From Rugalucina vietnamica (Eukaryota > Mollusca > Bivalvia > Lucinida > Lucinidae), in contig OZ024871.1 in assembly GCA_964017185.1 (NCBI GenBank), positions 23,040,488 through 23,104,487 of the forward strand: 64,000 bases of DNA, given 5' to 3'. The translations under genes were made by a program, and so were the position numbers. Position 1 is the first letter of the stretch. Each line of letters starts with the position of its first letter. The notes beneath the pieces were generated by a model. That model worked only from the letters and a program-made list of their open reading frames with translations, did no database searches and was not told the origin of the DNA. This document shows, in pieces, positions 20,780 to 32,059 of the stretch.

Positions 20780-22335
20780 CATGGCTACCAAACAGTTAAA
20801 TGCGTAACCGCGGTTAAGAAAAGACATCCGATTCACGTCCTTCTGGTTTTGCGTGTGAGGTGCAGTAAAAGGTAAACAAACTTTCGCAGCTCGCGTTTCC
20901 AAGTAATTTATTTTCACCAGGAGAAAGTTATTAGAATTTTCTCAATGCAATTTTGTTAGTTATGAATTGATCTTATCGTATCTCAAAGGATTTCCAGATT
21001 TGTCTCCTTATAATCGTGATTCTTATTCCCTCCTCCAAAATGCATGTTGAGATTGCATTGTACATGAAGAAAATGTGGGTCAGTCATAGGGATATTTTTA
21101 GATCCCCGCGAACAGATGATTTTAACATTGTATAAGTACTGTGAACACTTTCCTTTCCATTGACCGCTGCATTCTATGTATATGTGGCTAAAAGCTGTGT
21201 CAAAATTTCGGTCACGCATTTAATCATTAGAATGATAGCAAAATAATCGACATTAAAAGCACCTGTATTTTAGTTTCTCTCTCGAGTTCTACGTTTAACA
21301 ATTTAATTATCATAGTGTCTCATCATCTTTGTATGGTTTTTACCTCTACAAATCAAGTTTTATTGAAGGGTTTTTGACTTACAGTGGTGTGCAAAAAAAC
21401 AACAACAAACAAACAAGAATCTGCATATACAAAAGCCTGAAATATACCTTGGTTTTCCTTTTGCTCATGGTTTTAGTGAGTGATAATGTTAAAAATAATT
21501 AACCCAGTTAATACATATAGACAACCCCTCTCAAGCAAAATGAAAAAAAAAAATCCAAAATTGGTTTATTTGTTAAGTTTGCAGTGAGAATACTTGGTAT
21601 ATATCAAAATACAAACATTTTTGCAACAAACATGCAATACAAAACACTGTAATTCACATGTATGGTATTCCTGTTTATGATGAATACTGTAATTTGCTTT
21701 TTTTCGTTTGCTTTCATCTAAAACGCTGTACAGAGAATGTTAAATATCATAAAACAGGCAGAGGTTTCCAAACATATCTTGAAATAAATCCTTCTTATTT
21801 TAATGATTAAATGCTTAACCATTTTTTCTTCCCTTCGAAAAATAAATGTTGAACCCTAAGAAAAGTGAATACCGTGGCAGACATCAGTTATACTTTATTT
21901 AATATATAACTACAAATTTGTTGCGGAACAATCACAAAAACATGATATTTAACAGCAAATTGCCCAATTTTTAGTTGTATTTTGCCGTTCTTGACCGTGT
22001 TGAAACACATGTTTCGAAGGAGGGAACAAATAACCACCCCCCCCCCAATGTTGCAAACTGTTTTGGTGCTAACAATGATAAATAAGTGACAAAATAGCAT
22101 TCTTAGATTTTTGATACCGTTCTGTACTACAAAATAATTATCGATCGATCCGAGTAGTGTATGTTTTGTTTACATTTTGTTCAAAATTTATGCTGTTAGT
22201 TTATAGTTTGGCCAATAGAATAGAAATAAAAATCTTGTGGAGTTAGGACCGTTGTTGCATTAATCATCCAAAATGGAGTTAGTGGTTAACTGATTTTTGG
22301 CCAAAATGTGACTGAGGTACCTTGTTGCACTGACC
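20780..22335. other. No gene seen
   Basis: AT-rich sequence without a supportable exon; contains a C-run at 22037. Confidence 0.5.
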
Positions 22336-22357
22336 CCTTTGATTGTTGATTTAGTTT

Positions 22358-22436
22358 TTTCCCACCTCGGTTTTTGGGGTGGGAATCTTTTTCTGATTGC
22401 GCCTTTTCCTTATCGTTGCCTACTTGTACCTTTACG
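22358..22436 (+). repeat. Penelope-like 3' tail, third copy
   Basis: CCCACCTCGG...GGGTGGGAATC then TTGCGCCTTTTCC and GCCTACTTGTACCTTT, the same as 20620-20702 (+) and 16612-16700 (-). Confidence 0.7.
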
Positions 22437-22985
22437 TAGAATTATACGCACCAAACATAAAGGCATACGAGTACGTCAAACAGCATATCAAACTCTTGTA
22501 AGCCTCAAGTTGAGTAAACCTCCCCTGTATGGAGCCCTCATAATAACAAAAACATAAATTAGATCGAGGCTGTCCAGCGCAGGACAGCACGCTGGGTCAC
22601 CCATGACTTTTCTTCATACAGTAGTGTGACTCAGATGATCAATACCTTAGGATGGAGGTCTTAAGAACAAAGACGTGCAGATGCCAGGCTCATAATGTTC
22701 TATAAAATTGTACATGGTTGAGTTGAGATACCACTACCATCGTACATCCACAGACAGATCCGAATGACAAGAACTACACACCCATAAAACTTTATTCAAA
22801 TCAAAACAACAGCAAACTACTACAAATATTCATTTTTTCCCTTTAGCAATCGTGCAGTGGAACAACCTCCCAACCTCGGCTGTCCTTTCGGAAGACCTGA
22901 CTACGTTCCTGGCTACGTTCAGGTCTGCCATTTGCAACATTAACCATGCCATAAGCGCAGGATATGTTGTTTTGAACAGCTTTTA
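22437..22985 (+). pseudogene. Reverse-transcriptase C-terminal remnant (CR1/Jockey type)
   Basis: Scattered frames match the retroposon C-terminus: ALI-like region before an altered WDP block, VQRRAAR-type remnant, LGWRSLEQRRADARLIMFYK-like sequence with one stop, SFFPLAIVQWNNLPTSAVLS, and TFRSAICNIN. Many stops and frameshifts. Confidence 0.65.
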
Positions 22986-24205
22986 ACATTTTTCTTCTTC
23001 TTCATACTAACACTATCATACTTTTTAGCCTTAGTAAACTCATTTTAACTTTGTTCTATCAACATTTTCTTTGACGTTACTTAAAATTAACGTTTTACAT
23101 CAAAGGGTGCCAATTTGCACATAATCCTCGCGAGAGGGTGTTGCTAGGTAGCCTTGACTACAGGTGTAATCTCATTTCTGAGTTCTTTTAGAACTAAAGG
23201 TTTTATGTCGTCCAGGCCTGTGGCTTTATCGGTATTCAGGTTTAACTATGATAATGATTTAAGAATTCCTATTGAGCTGATTGTAATTTCTGGCATTTTA
23301 GGATATTTGCACTTAATGTTTTCAAGGGTTTCTTCAAAAAGAACTTGAATTTTGTTAATACATAGCTGGCTAAGACGCAAGTGAGACAACTGTGAAAAAA
23401 GTGAAATAGCTACTCTAATTTTAGTTTGTATCAAATGTTACAAATACCTGTTTGAAGTGATGTCTGTCCTTCGTCTTTCCCGAGGTTCTCTGTGTCTGAA
23501 ACAGTTTATCACATTTTATTTTAGTCTTTTTTTTTTCTTGAGTGATTCCACTATTGATTTCAGTGAGCTTGGAACCAGTAAATAATGCAACAATATGATA
23601 ACTTTCGAAATTAAAACGTCATGGGTCGAGTTTTTTTGGGCCGAGTTAGTTATGGGCCGAGTTTGTCATGGGTCGAGTTGGTTATGGGCCGAGTTGTCCA
23701 GTTACCATTAAAAGGAGGTGCGCCGAAAAATCAGCGGCGGAACACATCTAACCCACTACGAGACGAAATGACCAAAATAAAAAAAATAGTTGCCGTAAAC
23801 AGGTCGCAGAACTTCATTTCCGGAACCGAACTTTGAGAAACGTTTTTGAACTTTTTATTTGTTCTTTGAAACAGAATACCCGATCTCCGAAATAACCATG
23901 CCTCGCGAGGGACGGTAAGTTCGAACATGGAATGGTCGTCACCGGGAACCCAAATTATCTGAGGCATAGTCACAACCTTCACTTTTCTGCAGCTCTTTTC
24001 AGAAATTTCAAAGAACATGACACCAAAACACGCAAACATGACTTACCACATGCCATCTAGTCGAAAAGATCCAAAGTTCATCTTCATCTTCCAAGAAAGT
24101 GCTGGGCCCAAGCATGAGCATAGTCGCACTGTGAAAAACTATGTACATGTGTGAAGGAAAGGTCTTTGTACAGGTTAAAAACAGGATAAAAACATCTCTC
24201 TGGGC

Positions 24206-27200
24206 TTAGTAGAGGACTGGACCAGCGCCGACGCAGCTCTTGAAGGCATCAAGCGTTGGTGCTGTTACTGCGGAGACTGGCAGGGCGTTCCAGAGGCGTA
24301 TCGTTGAGGGGAAGAAAGAACTCTTGTAGGCATTGACGGAGCAGTAGGGTACTAAGAATCGAATCCCATGACCTCTAGTGGCTGTGCCGGAATGAATCAG
24401 GTACTTCTCGGCCGGAATGTCGACGAGGTTGTTGACGATTCGGTACATCATCACTGTTTTACATTGCTCATGGCGATGCTGAAGATCTTCCCACCCTAGA
24501 TTCTGGATCATTGAAGTGACACTGCTGGTTCGGCGGTAGTCATTTTGGCAGAATCTTGCGGCTCGTCTCTGGACAGCTTCGACCTTTTTAATTCCGTCCT
24601 TCGTCGATGGATCCCAGACTGTGGATGCGTATTCGACTTGAGGTCGGACGAGGGTCTTATAGCTTGCTTCCTTTATGTCCTTTGGGCATGATGAGAGATT
24701 CCTCTGTAGGAAGGAGATAGTCTGGTTGGCCCTTTTTGTCACCATGTCAATGTGGCTATTCCAGGATAGGTTTTTGTCGATGGTGACGCCGAGGTACTTT
24801 GCTTTGGTTGTCTCCTTGAGTACTTGACCGTGGATCTTGTATGTTGACTGGACAATCTTCCTTTTTAGGGTGATTCTGATGTGCTCACACTTGTCTGGAT
24901 TAAAAGACATCTGCCAGTCTCTCTCCCATTCCTGAAGGCGATCTAGGTCTTCTTGTAGTGACGCTACATCATCTTGGCTTGAGATCACTCTGTAAAGTAG
25001 GCAATCGTCAGCAAAAAGCCGTGCTGTAGAGGAAACTCTGGATGGCAGGTCATTGATGTATATCAGGAATAAGAGAGGTCCTAGTACTGTCCCTTGTGGA
25101 ACACCAGAAGTAACAGGGGAAGAGGAGGAAGTTTTGCCGTCTAACACCACTTTCTGGTATCTGTCAGCCAGGAAGCTCTGGATCCAAGATAGAGTCTTGT
25201 TCCGTATGCCGTAGTGGTGGAGCTTGGCAGCAAGGCGTTGATGAGCCACTTTATCAAACGCCTTGCTGAAATCTAGAAGAATGGCGTCGACTTGTTGCCT
25301 CTTATCCAGTCCGCTGGCCAGGTCATGAATTGTAGTGATGAGCTGTGATTCACAGGACCTTCTCTTTCTGAAGCCGTGTTGTTGGTCACTAAGAATGTGA
25401 TGACTGTCAATGTACTTCATGAGATGGCTGTGGACAATATGCTCCATGGCCTTTGAACAGATTGAGGTTAAGGAAACAGGACGGTAGTTGGAAGCCTTGC
25501 TCTTGTCTCCCTTCTTGAAGAGTGGGGTGATGAATGCTCCTTTCCAATCACTGGGTACTGTGCCTTGGTCGTATGATGCTTGGAAAATCAGAGTGAGGGC
25601 AGGCGATATGCTGGATGCCATCTCCTTCAGGAAGCGTGAAGAGATTTCATCTGGGCCACTTGCTTTATGTGGGTTTAAGCCTTCAAGTATCTTCTTGACT
25701 CCATTTTCTTGTATGACTAGAGGTGGAGCTTCAGACTTTAGGCTGTTTCCCATGGATGGTATATTGCTGCAGTCTTCCCTGGTGAAAACCGATGCAAACT
25801 GGTCATTGAGAATCTCTGCCTTGTCACTAGCTTCCGAGTAGTTGGTCCCATCCTTTTTCAATGTTGCCACCCCTGAGCTGTCACATTTCATACCCTTGAT
25901 GTAGGAATAGAGCTTCTTATTCTTGGAGCCAGGTTCGCTTACCATGTTCCGGATGTAGTTATTATGAGCGTCGCGGCATGTGTTCTGAGCATCTTTCTGT
26001 ATTTTCTTATATCTCGTCCAGTCATCAGGATTTTTGGAGATTCGTGCTTTCTTGTATGCCCTTCTCTTCTTCCGTACTTGTCGTCGGACATCCCGATTGC
26101 ACCAGGGTTGGTTGAAACGGGTTGAAGTATACTTGGAAGGTACATACTTGTTGACACTTTCAATGCATGTCTGCTTAAAGGTGGTCCAAAGTGTGTTAAC
26201 CTCTGTGTTTGTGGAGTTGGCATGTACAAACTCTGCTGTAAATTGCTTCAGGTCATCCGACATAGAACTTTTGTCTGCCCGTTTCCATAGGAATATCTTT
26301 CTTTTGACTGGCTTTTGACGAGCTGGGAGAATATTTGTATCAACCAAGACAATGTCATGATCACTGAGGCCAGGTACTGTAGAAATTCTGTCAACTAGGG
26401 ATGGGCGGTTGGTACAGAAGATGTCAAGAATGTTGTTGACTCTGGTGGGGAAATTTACCATTTGTTCACAGCCGATGTGGTTGAAGGTGTCTATGTATGC
26501 TTTGTTGATGGAAACTAGATAATTGTGTCCAGTAATGGTATCTGTACTCCAGTCTATGTCAGGGAGGTTGGTATCTCCACCAAGCCAAATAATGTGGTCC
26601 TTAAATCTTGAAGATAGGTCAGAAACTGCGTTGCAGAGGTCCTGGGTATAGTCAGCTTTGTTGTCAGTAGGTCTGTACATACAACCTAGGATGATGGGCT
26701 TCTTCAGGTCCTTGCAATTGAGTGAGGCTGCTACAAATTCTGATGTGGCAGGTGTGTCTACTTCTGATGCATCAAGATCATGCTTAGCTATGATAGCTAC
26801 ACCACCATGACTGCTGTTGGGCCTATCTTTCCTGGCTACAAATTTGTAATTTGCAGGTAGTACTTCTCTCTCTGCTATTGTGGGATTTAGCCATGTTTCT
26901 GTTGCGAGGATGATATCTGGGTCACTATACTCTAACATCGCCCAAAAACTTTCTCTCTTAGACCGTATACTCTGAAAGTTGATGACTAATATACGTGCCT
27001 TCTTTTTGGAGAGTGGGACATTCCTGTGTGTCGTCGGTGATGATGTGAAGTCGGGTAATCCTATGCTTCCTTCTGTATTCACCGAAGAGAATGAGGTCTG
27101 GCTTGGGGTGCTACAAGTAGGGTCGGAAATATCAAAATCCTCAAACAAGCTTGTGTTGAAGTTTGGGAGGCCGCATCCACAACAATACCAGCTGATATCT

Positions 27201-27598
27201 GTCTGTTCCAAAGGCTCATACAGGACAGTGGGCATGTTAAGACAGTTTTTATGGAACCATTGATCACAGTTGGAACAGGCCACTGAGCGGACATTTCTTG
27301 ACCAAACACATGCTTTCCCACAGATGCCACAGGGGTATTTAACTGTTCTCGGTCCAGGGTTGGGTTGGCAGTCAGATGCATTCAATATCAACAATGAAAA
27401 TAAATACATGAGGTGACCAGTCATACATCGCTTAGGCGCTCTCAATAACATGTGATGTTGGGTTGTCTGTAAGCTGCAGTTGAACAACACTGGGGATATC
27501 CTGATGTTGTTACTTGAAGAGGGCTGTGAGATTTCCAGTCTGTCATTTAGAGTTGCAAAGAATACCAAAAGTAGGAAAACTATCTGGTAAGAATGCAT
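24206..27598 (-). mobile_element. CR1-like non-LTR retroposon, intact 1130-codon ORF (PHD finger, endonuclease, RT)
   Basis: One uninterrupted frame encodes an N-terminal hydrophobic segment (IVFLLLVFFATL). A 2A-like motif DCQPNPGP (residues 76-83) follows a second hydrophobic stretch. Next come a C4HC3 PHD-type zinc finger (CGIC...CSNCDQWFHKNC...CCGCG, about 90-143) and an APE-type endonuclease (about 205-425; ILATETWL, SDHD at 412-415). The reverse transcriptase (about 640-900) has [32 protein letters not shown] and the catalytic FADD at 862-865. The C-terminal region carries VEYASTVWDP and VQRRAARF. The endonuclease nicks target DNA and the RT copies the element RNA there. Lack of stops suggests recent insertion. 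The 3' flank contains GATGAAGATGAA, possibly the tail. Clade (CR1 versus a near relative) is not certain. Confidence 0.92.
27350..27361 (-). other. 2A-like NPGP ribosome-skipping motif in the retroposon ORF
   Basis: Residues 76-83 read DCQPNPGP. The family consensus is D-x-E-x-NPGP, so the glutamate is replaced by glutamine and the position before NPGP is proline. The preceding hydrophobic run (LMYLFSLLILNAS) is typical of retroposon 2A sites that double as signal sequences. Activity is uncertain because of the E-to-Q change. Confidence 0.65.
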
Positions 27599-28204
27599 GG
27601 TCGCACCGGTCAGATGTAAACAAATCGACTTCCGGTTTGTGACGTCAGGTTGACAAATCAGAAAAAGTCAGTTTTCTCTGTATCTATGGGTCTGATTGTG
27701 ATAGGAGGTATGGAGATATTCAAAGGACTGTTTGGCAAACCAGTAGGACCAGATCTTTCTGCCGATTCGACGTAGAAAACCACAGAATTAATGTAATTCC
27801 CCTGTCAAAAACCGCTGTTGGATCCTTCCTTCACGCATGCGCACTTCTCACGCATGCGCAAGTTGTATCGAAACTGCTGGCATTTGTATCTCTTGTTTGA
27901 AGAGTGTGTCTTTTGCCCGTGTAGACTCTTTGGATTAGGTTAAGGAATGTGGAGAATCTATCTTCGGCCTCGTTTAAGTACATGGGAAGCGGGTCAACTC
28001 GGCTTGAAACCAACTCGGCCCGTGAGTCAACTCGGCCTTGGGTCAACTCGGCCGGGTCAACTCGGCCTCTTATATTTCCTATTACAGTGGGGATATGAAC
28101 GTGAATGATGCTTCTAGATTTTGAATACTAATTTTTAGGTTGATACATTCCGGAAACGTACACAGAAAATGTAGAATGACAATATTTTTAGTACTACAAA
28201 CAGG

Positions 28205-28320
28205 ACACTGGCTATCTGCACGACGGTCGTGCCGATAACACCGCTTATCGGCACGACCGTCGTGCGGATAAGCGGCCGGCACGACCGTCGTGCGGATAAG
28301 CGGCGTTATCCGCACGACAG
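28205..28320. repeat. Palindromic GC-rich array (GTCGTGC/GCACGAC), left
   Basis: Alternating GGCACGACCGTCGTGC and GATAAGCGG/CCGCTTATC modules can fold in several ways. It mirrors 30940-31065. Confidence 0.8.
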
Positions 28321-28804
28321 GGAAATCGATATCCAAATGTTAAAAATGTCAAGAAATGGATACATTTTAAGTTGATAAATATATTACACCGGCTTCAAAA
28401 TAGACTGATATCAGTCGTAGATGTTGTCTTTAGATTCCATACCAACTATCCATGCCTTATTTTATCTTAAGCTAATATGCCACTCCACATTTTATACTAA
28501 GCTGACTCAAACATCTACGACTGATCAAATCTGGCAGAGCAGTAGCCGGAATCCTTGGCTACTACAGACATCAAAGCCATTCATAAATGTGTTCCAGGTC
28601 CCTAATGGGAATAACATCATCATCAGTGTTTAGTAGAGGTAATCAAGTAAACTCAATAAAACAGGTGGTTCTGATATTGCTGACCTAAGACCAGCACTAA
28701 GATAAGGGTAATAAAATTGTAAAAGCCACAGCATTCATTTCAAGTTATAAAGTGTAACAGTGCTTGTGCTTTAGTAATAATTGATTTGGATATTCATATT
28801 TATT

Positions 28805-29397
28805 ACCCCTTCCTATTGATGCTTCACATAAAATTTGGCTTTGATTGGCCAAGTGGTTTCAGAGGAGAAGACGTTTGAATATTATGGAGATATACATGTA
28901 TATTGCCCCGGAGTGGGGGCACATGAGCCCCTGGGGTCCAATTTTTTTCAGAATCATTAATATTCAGTCCTACTGCCCATTTCCTGCAAGACTTTCACTT
29001 TAAATGACATTTTAAAAGTTTTCCCAATTCAAATGCATTGGCGACCTATGTTGACCTTGCCGTAAATCAAGGTCATCACAGGGTCATGATTTATATACAC
29101 ATTGTAGTGCTTGAGCCATTGATGCTTCATGTCAAGTTTCGTTGAAATCGGTCCACCGGTTCTGGAGAAGAAGATTTTTGAAGGGTTTTTACCATATATG
29201 GGCATGGCGGCCATCTTGGTCATGTGACCTGGATTTCTTATATACACATTGGTTCCTCCTACTGATGCTTCATATAAAATTTGGCTTTGATTGGCCAAGC
29301 GGTTCTTTGAAATTGTGGACGGACGGACGCCGGACGGACGCCGGATCATGGCCATCCTATAAGCTCACCTTGTGAGCCTAACGGCTCAGGTGAGCTA
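28805..29397 (+). repeat. 5'-truncated 460-bp-unit element inside the Mutator-like element
   Basis: Contains ACCATATATGGGCATGGC, GACGGACGCCGG arrays and the complete 3' end GAGCCTAACGGCTCAGGTGA then GCTA. Only about one unit remains. Confidence 0.75.
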
Positions 29398-29639
29398 ATA
29401 AGGTTTTACAGATACAATAGAGATGGCCATCTCATTAAATGTAGACACAAGCTTCAATACACTATTCTCTGTTGTTACTAATTTCCTTATACAGTTGCGA
29501 CACACATGGTCAGAGTAGCTAACAGAACTTAAAATTTCGACTCGTAGATGCTTTTCAATCAATTCACAATGACTTGTCTTTGCACCTTTATTGAAAAGTA
29601 ACAACCTTTCATACTTGTTTTTTCTTTGTTTTCCACATA

Positions 29640-29876
29640 TGAGCCGCGACGCGAGAAAACCGGTCTTCGGGGTTTCCGACAAGGTCTGACACAAACTGAC
29701 CTGTACAGTCACAGAAGCAGGCTAGAAGCTTGAAATTTCGGATATAAGAAGAAGAGGAAATATACTATCCGTGTAGCGAAAACAAAGGCGCTGATCAGCT
29801 TCGCGGTTACCGCGAAGCTGATCTGCGCCTTTGTTTTCGCCTAGGCAAAAATCCGGTTTTCTCACGATGCGGCTCA
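29640..29876 (-). repeat. HP-MITE copy, nearly consensus
   Basis: The ends are TGAGCCGCGACGCGAG and CGATGCGGCTCA with TA on both sides. The 65-bp palindrome at 29776-29840 has one mismatch (T opposite T) near GCGC-GATCAGC. Confidence 0.92.
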
Positions 29877-29879
29877 TAT

Positions 29880-30935
29880 AACACATAAAATCCTTTTGCT
29901 GGTGGGTGTTAGATGAACTCTACTATTAAGTTCTTTCGTCGGTGTCTGTGTACTCATGTTGAAATCTTCCTTTTATAGCATATATAATTGTAATACTTTT
30001 TACTCATTATGATATATTGTAATACTTTTTACTCATTATGATATATTATTACATCTTGTCAAAATCCAAATCCGAAATATTTCCATATGAGTATGTATTT
30101 TTTTATCCCATGTTGAAAACTGGCATAGTGGTATGATTTGAAATGAAACTCAGCCGAAAATGAAATGAAAACTAAAATGAAAGGCAATATGTTCTCAGCT
30201 CCAGAAACCCAATTTCCTCACTGATCTGTGGGAAATTTTACTTGGGTAATTAATTTGTCTTGTGGTCAGAGTTTGACTGCTGCTGTTAGTAGTTAATGGT
30301 GTTGTCATTAGTTAACTGTTATACAGATGGGCAATAAACAGATTTGTTGCATAAGCACTGACCAGATCTGATAAGTCTGATGAGATAGCCATAGAGAAGT
30401 GAAGTGTTTGAGAAGAATAGCTATTGCAGTCATATTATAAAGTTCTAAAGGATGAATATGAATAAAATTTCATCTCATCAGACTTTATAAGTCTAGCTTC
30501 AAAACTGAAACAGAATATTACACATGCAGGAAATTTTTACTTTTTAATTAACAAAATTGTAATTTTGCTGAAATTGGCTTACCTGTGAATTTACCTGTAA
30601 AAATCAGTCATGCGTATGCGTAAATGAGAAATAAATTGTCAATTATCGTAACCTAAATATTTATAAAATTTTGGTAATCCAAAAGAATAAACAGCCTTTG
30701 ATTTTAACAATGAAGTATGGAAACATTTCAGTTACACAATTACACAATTAAAATAATTGCAATGATTCTCTGTCTGCTGTGAGCTGGATAAATCAAATCA
30801 AACTAGTTTTCTTAGTCATAATTAACAAAAATGATAATTTCGAATGTATTTCTATATAGCTAAAACCATAATTTATTTATTTAATGACAAATTAATAGTT
30901 TAATGCATTCGTAAGCTTGTAAGAAAATCTTATAC
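29880..30935. other. No gene seen (interior of Mutator-like element)
   Basis: AT-rich; AATACTTTTTACTCATTATG occurs twice (29991, 30020). No transposase frame. Confidence 0.5.
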
Positions 30936-30939
30936 TCCC

Positions 30940-31065
30940 GTCGTGCCGATAGCCAATACCTATAGCATTGGCTATCCGCACGACGCGGGCCGATAACGCC
31001 GCTTATCGGCACGACCGTCGTGCGGATAACGCCGCTTATCGGCACGACCGTCGTGCGGATAGCCT
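30940..31065. repeat. Palindromic GC-rich array, right
   Basis: CGGCACGACCGTCGTGCGGA occurs twice with CCGATAACGCCGCTTATCGG between; an extra hairpin GATAGCCAATACC...GCATTGGCTATC lies on its left side. Confidence 0.8.
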
Positions 31066-32059
31066 CAGCCTACAAACAGATCAACAATCTCTTTATTGAG
31101 CCAATGCAAAAGGCACATAGGGTGTGAACTGTCTATAGGGTGACGAGCATGCAAGTTAATCAGTTATAATTTGAGGCATTGACTTATCTGTGTAGTATAG
31201 TTAAGTGTTCACATCTAAAACAGTACCGCAATTAAATAAAGTGCGGTTACTTTTTGGTCACACCCAAATGCAGCAGTAGGCCTACATGTATATTCAATGG
31301 TATGATTAACAAAAATTAATTCACATTTATATTATGGAAGAAACGGGCGAAATAAATGGTTTTAAATAAGAATTGTATACAAGCATAGCCTCATACCTGT
31401 TCCACTTGCTTTAAACATTGCTATATATACTTAAATATAAGGCCGACTTGACCCGGCCGAGCTGACCCGGGCCGACTTGACCCGAGGCCGAGTTGACCCG
31501 GATTCAAGTACATGTATACTCAGTTCCTACTGTATCGCGGTAGCTTCTGTATCGCGGCATTTGCATATCACGTGAATTTTCGAACCTAGCACCCCCTACA
31601 ATCGGCATCTTTCGCAGCAGATGTCAAACTCTGAATTCCAGTGAAAATTGTGCATATTGTCATGAAAAGTGGAGGGTAAATGTAAACCTTTACAAAAGTC
31701 AAGTAGAATTCGTATTTTTGCACATACTGGTTACCCCTACCCATAAAATGTCCCCTCAGTACCTAAAACACCGGTTGATTATACTTGCTTTGAGTCAGCA
31801 TCTGTCGTCTGGGCGTCAAAGGTCATGCGCCATTACGAGGTCAAGTTATCTCCTTACATGGAAACTTTTGCATTCGCGTTTTAGGTGAACCCCGCGATAC
31901 AGAAGTCACTTTTGCCACATGGGTATATACCAACATGGTCACACATTTGCGGTTTTCACAAAATATTGACAAATGTCTTGTAATTTTCATCATAACAGGG
32001 TTGCAGGGGAAGGATTTTGGAAGTTGTTGAAGTAGAATAAATTCCATTTATTGATCATG

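Larger units (their letters stand above)
15781..23706. mobile_element. Candidate 7.9-kb element bounded by inverted GGCC-repeat arrays
   Basis: The left border is GGTAACTGG followed by CATTTCGGCCCATGACAA-type repeats to 15855. The right border (23621-23706) is the inverse, GGGCCGAGTT-type repeats ending CCAGTTACC. No target duplication is visible outside. The interior is decayed retroposons, so this may be one old element or two unrelated termini. Confidence 0.45.
27985..31505. mobile_element. Mutator-like non-autonomous element, 3.5 kb, 9-bp target duplication
   Basis: AAGTACATG flanks both ends (27976-27984 and 31506-31514). The ends are mirror images: GGGTCAACTCGGCC-type tandem repeats at 27991-28075 and their complement at 31441-31500. 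Inside these, GTCGTGCGGATA palindromic arrays lie at 28205-28320 and 30940-31065. A 9-bp duplication fits Mutator-like elements. No transposase is seen; the interior holds other repeats. Confidence 0.8.

Noticed and set aside
25488-27263. Plus-strand open stretches opposite the retroposon ORF
   Set aside because: They are antisense shadows of the 1130-codon minus-strand frame and show no family resemblance.
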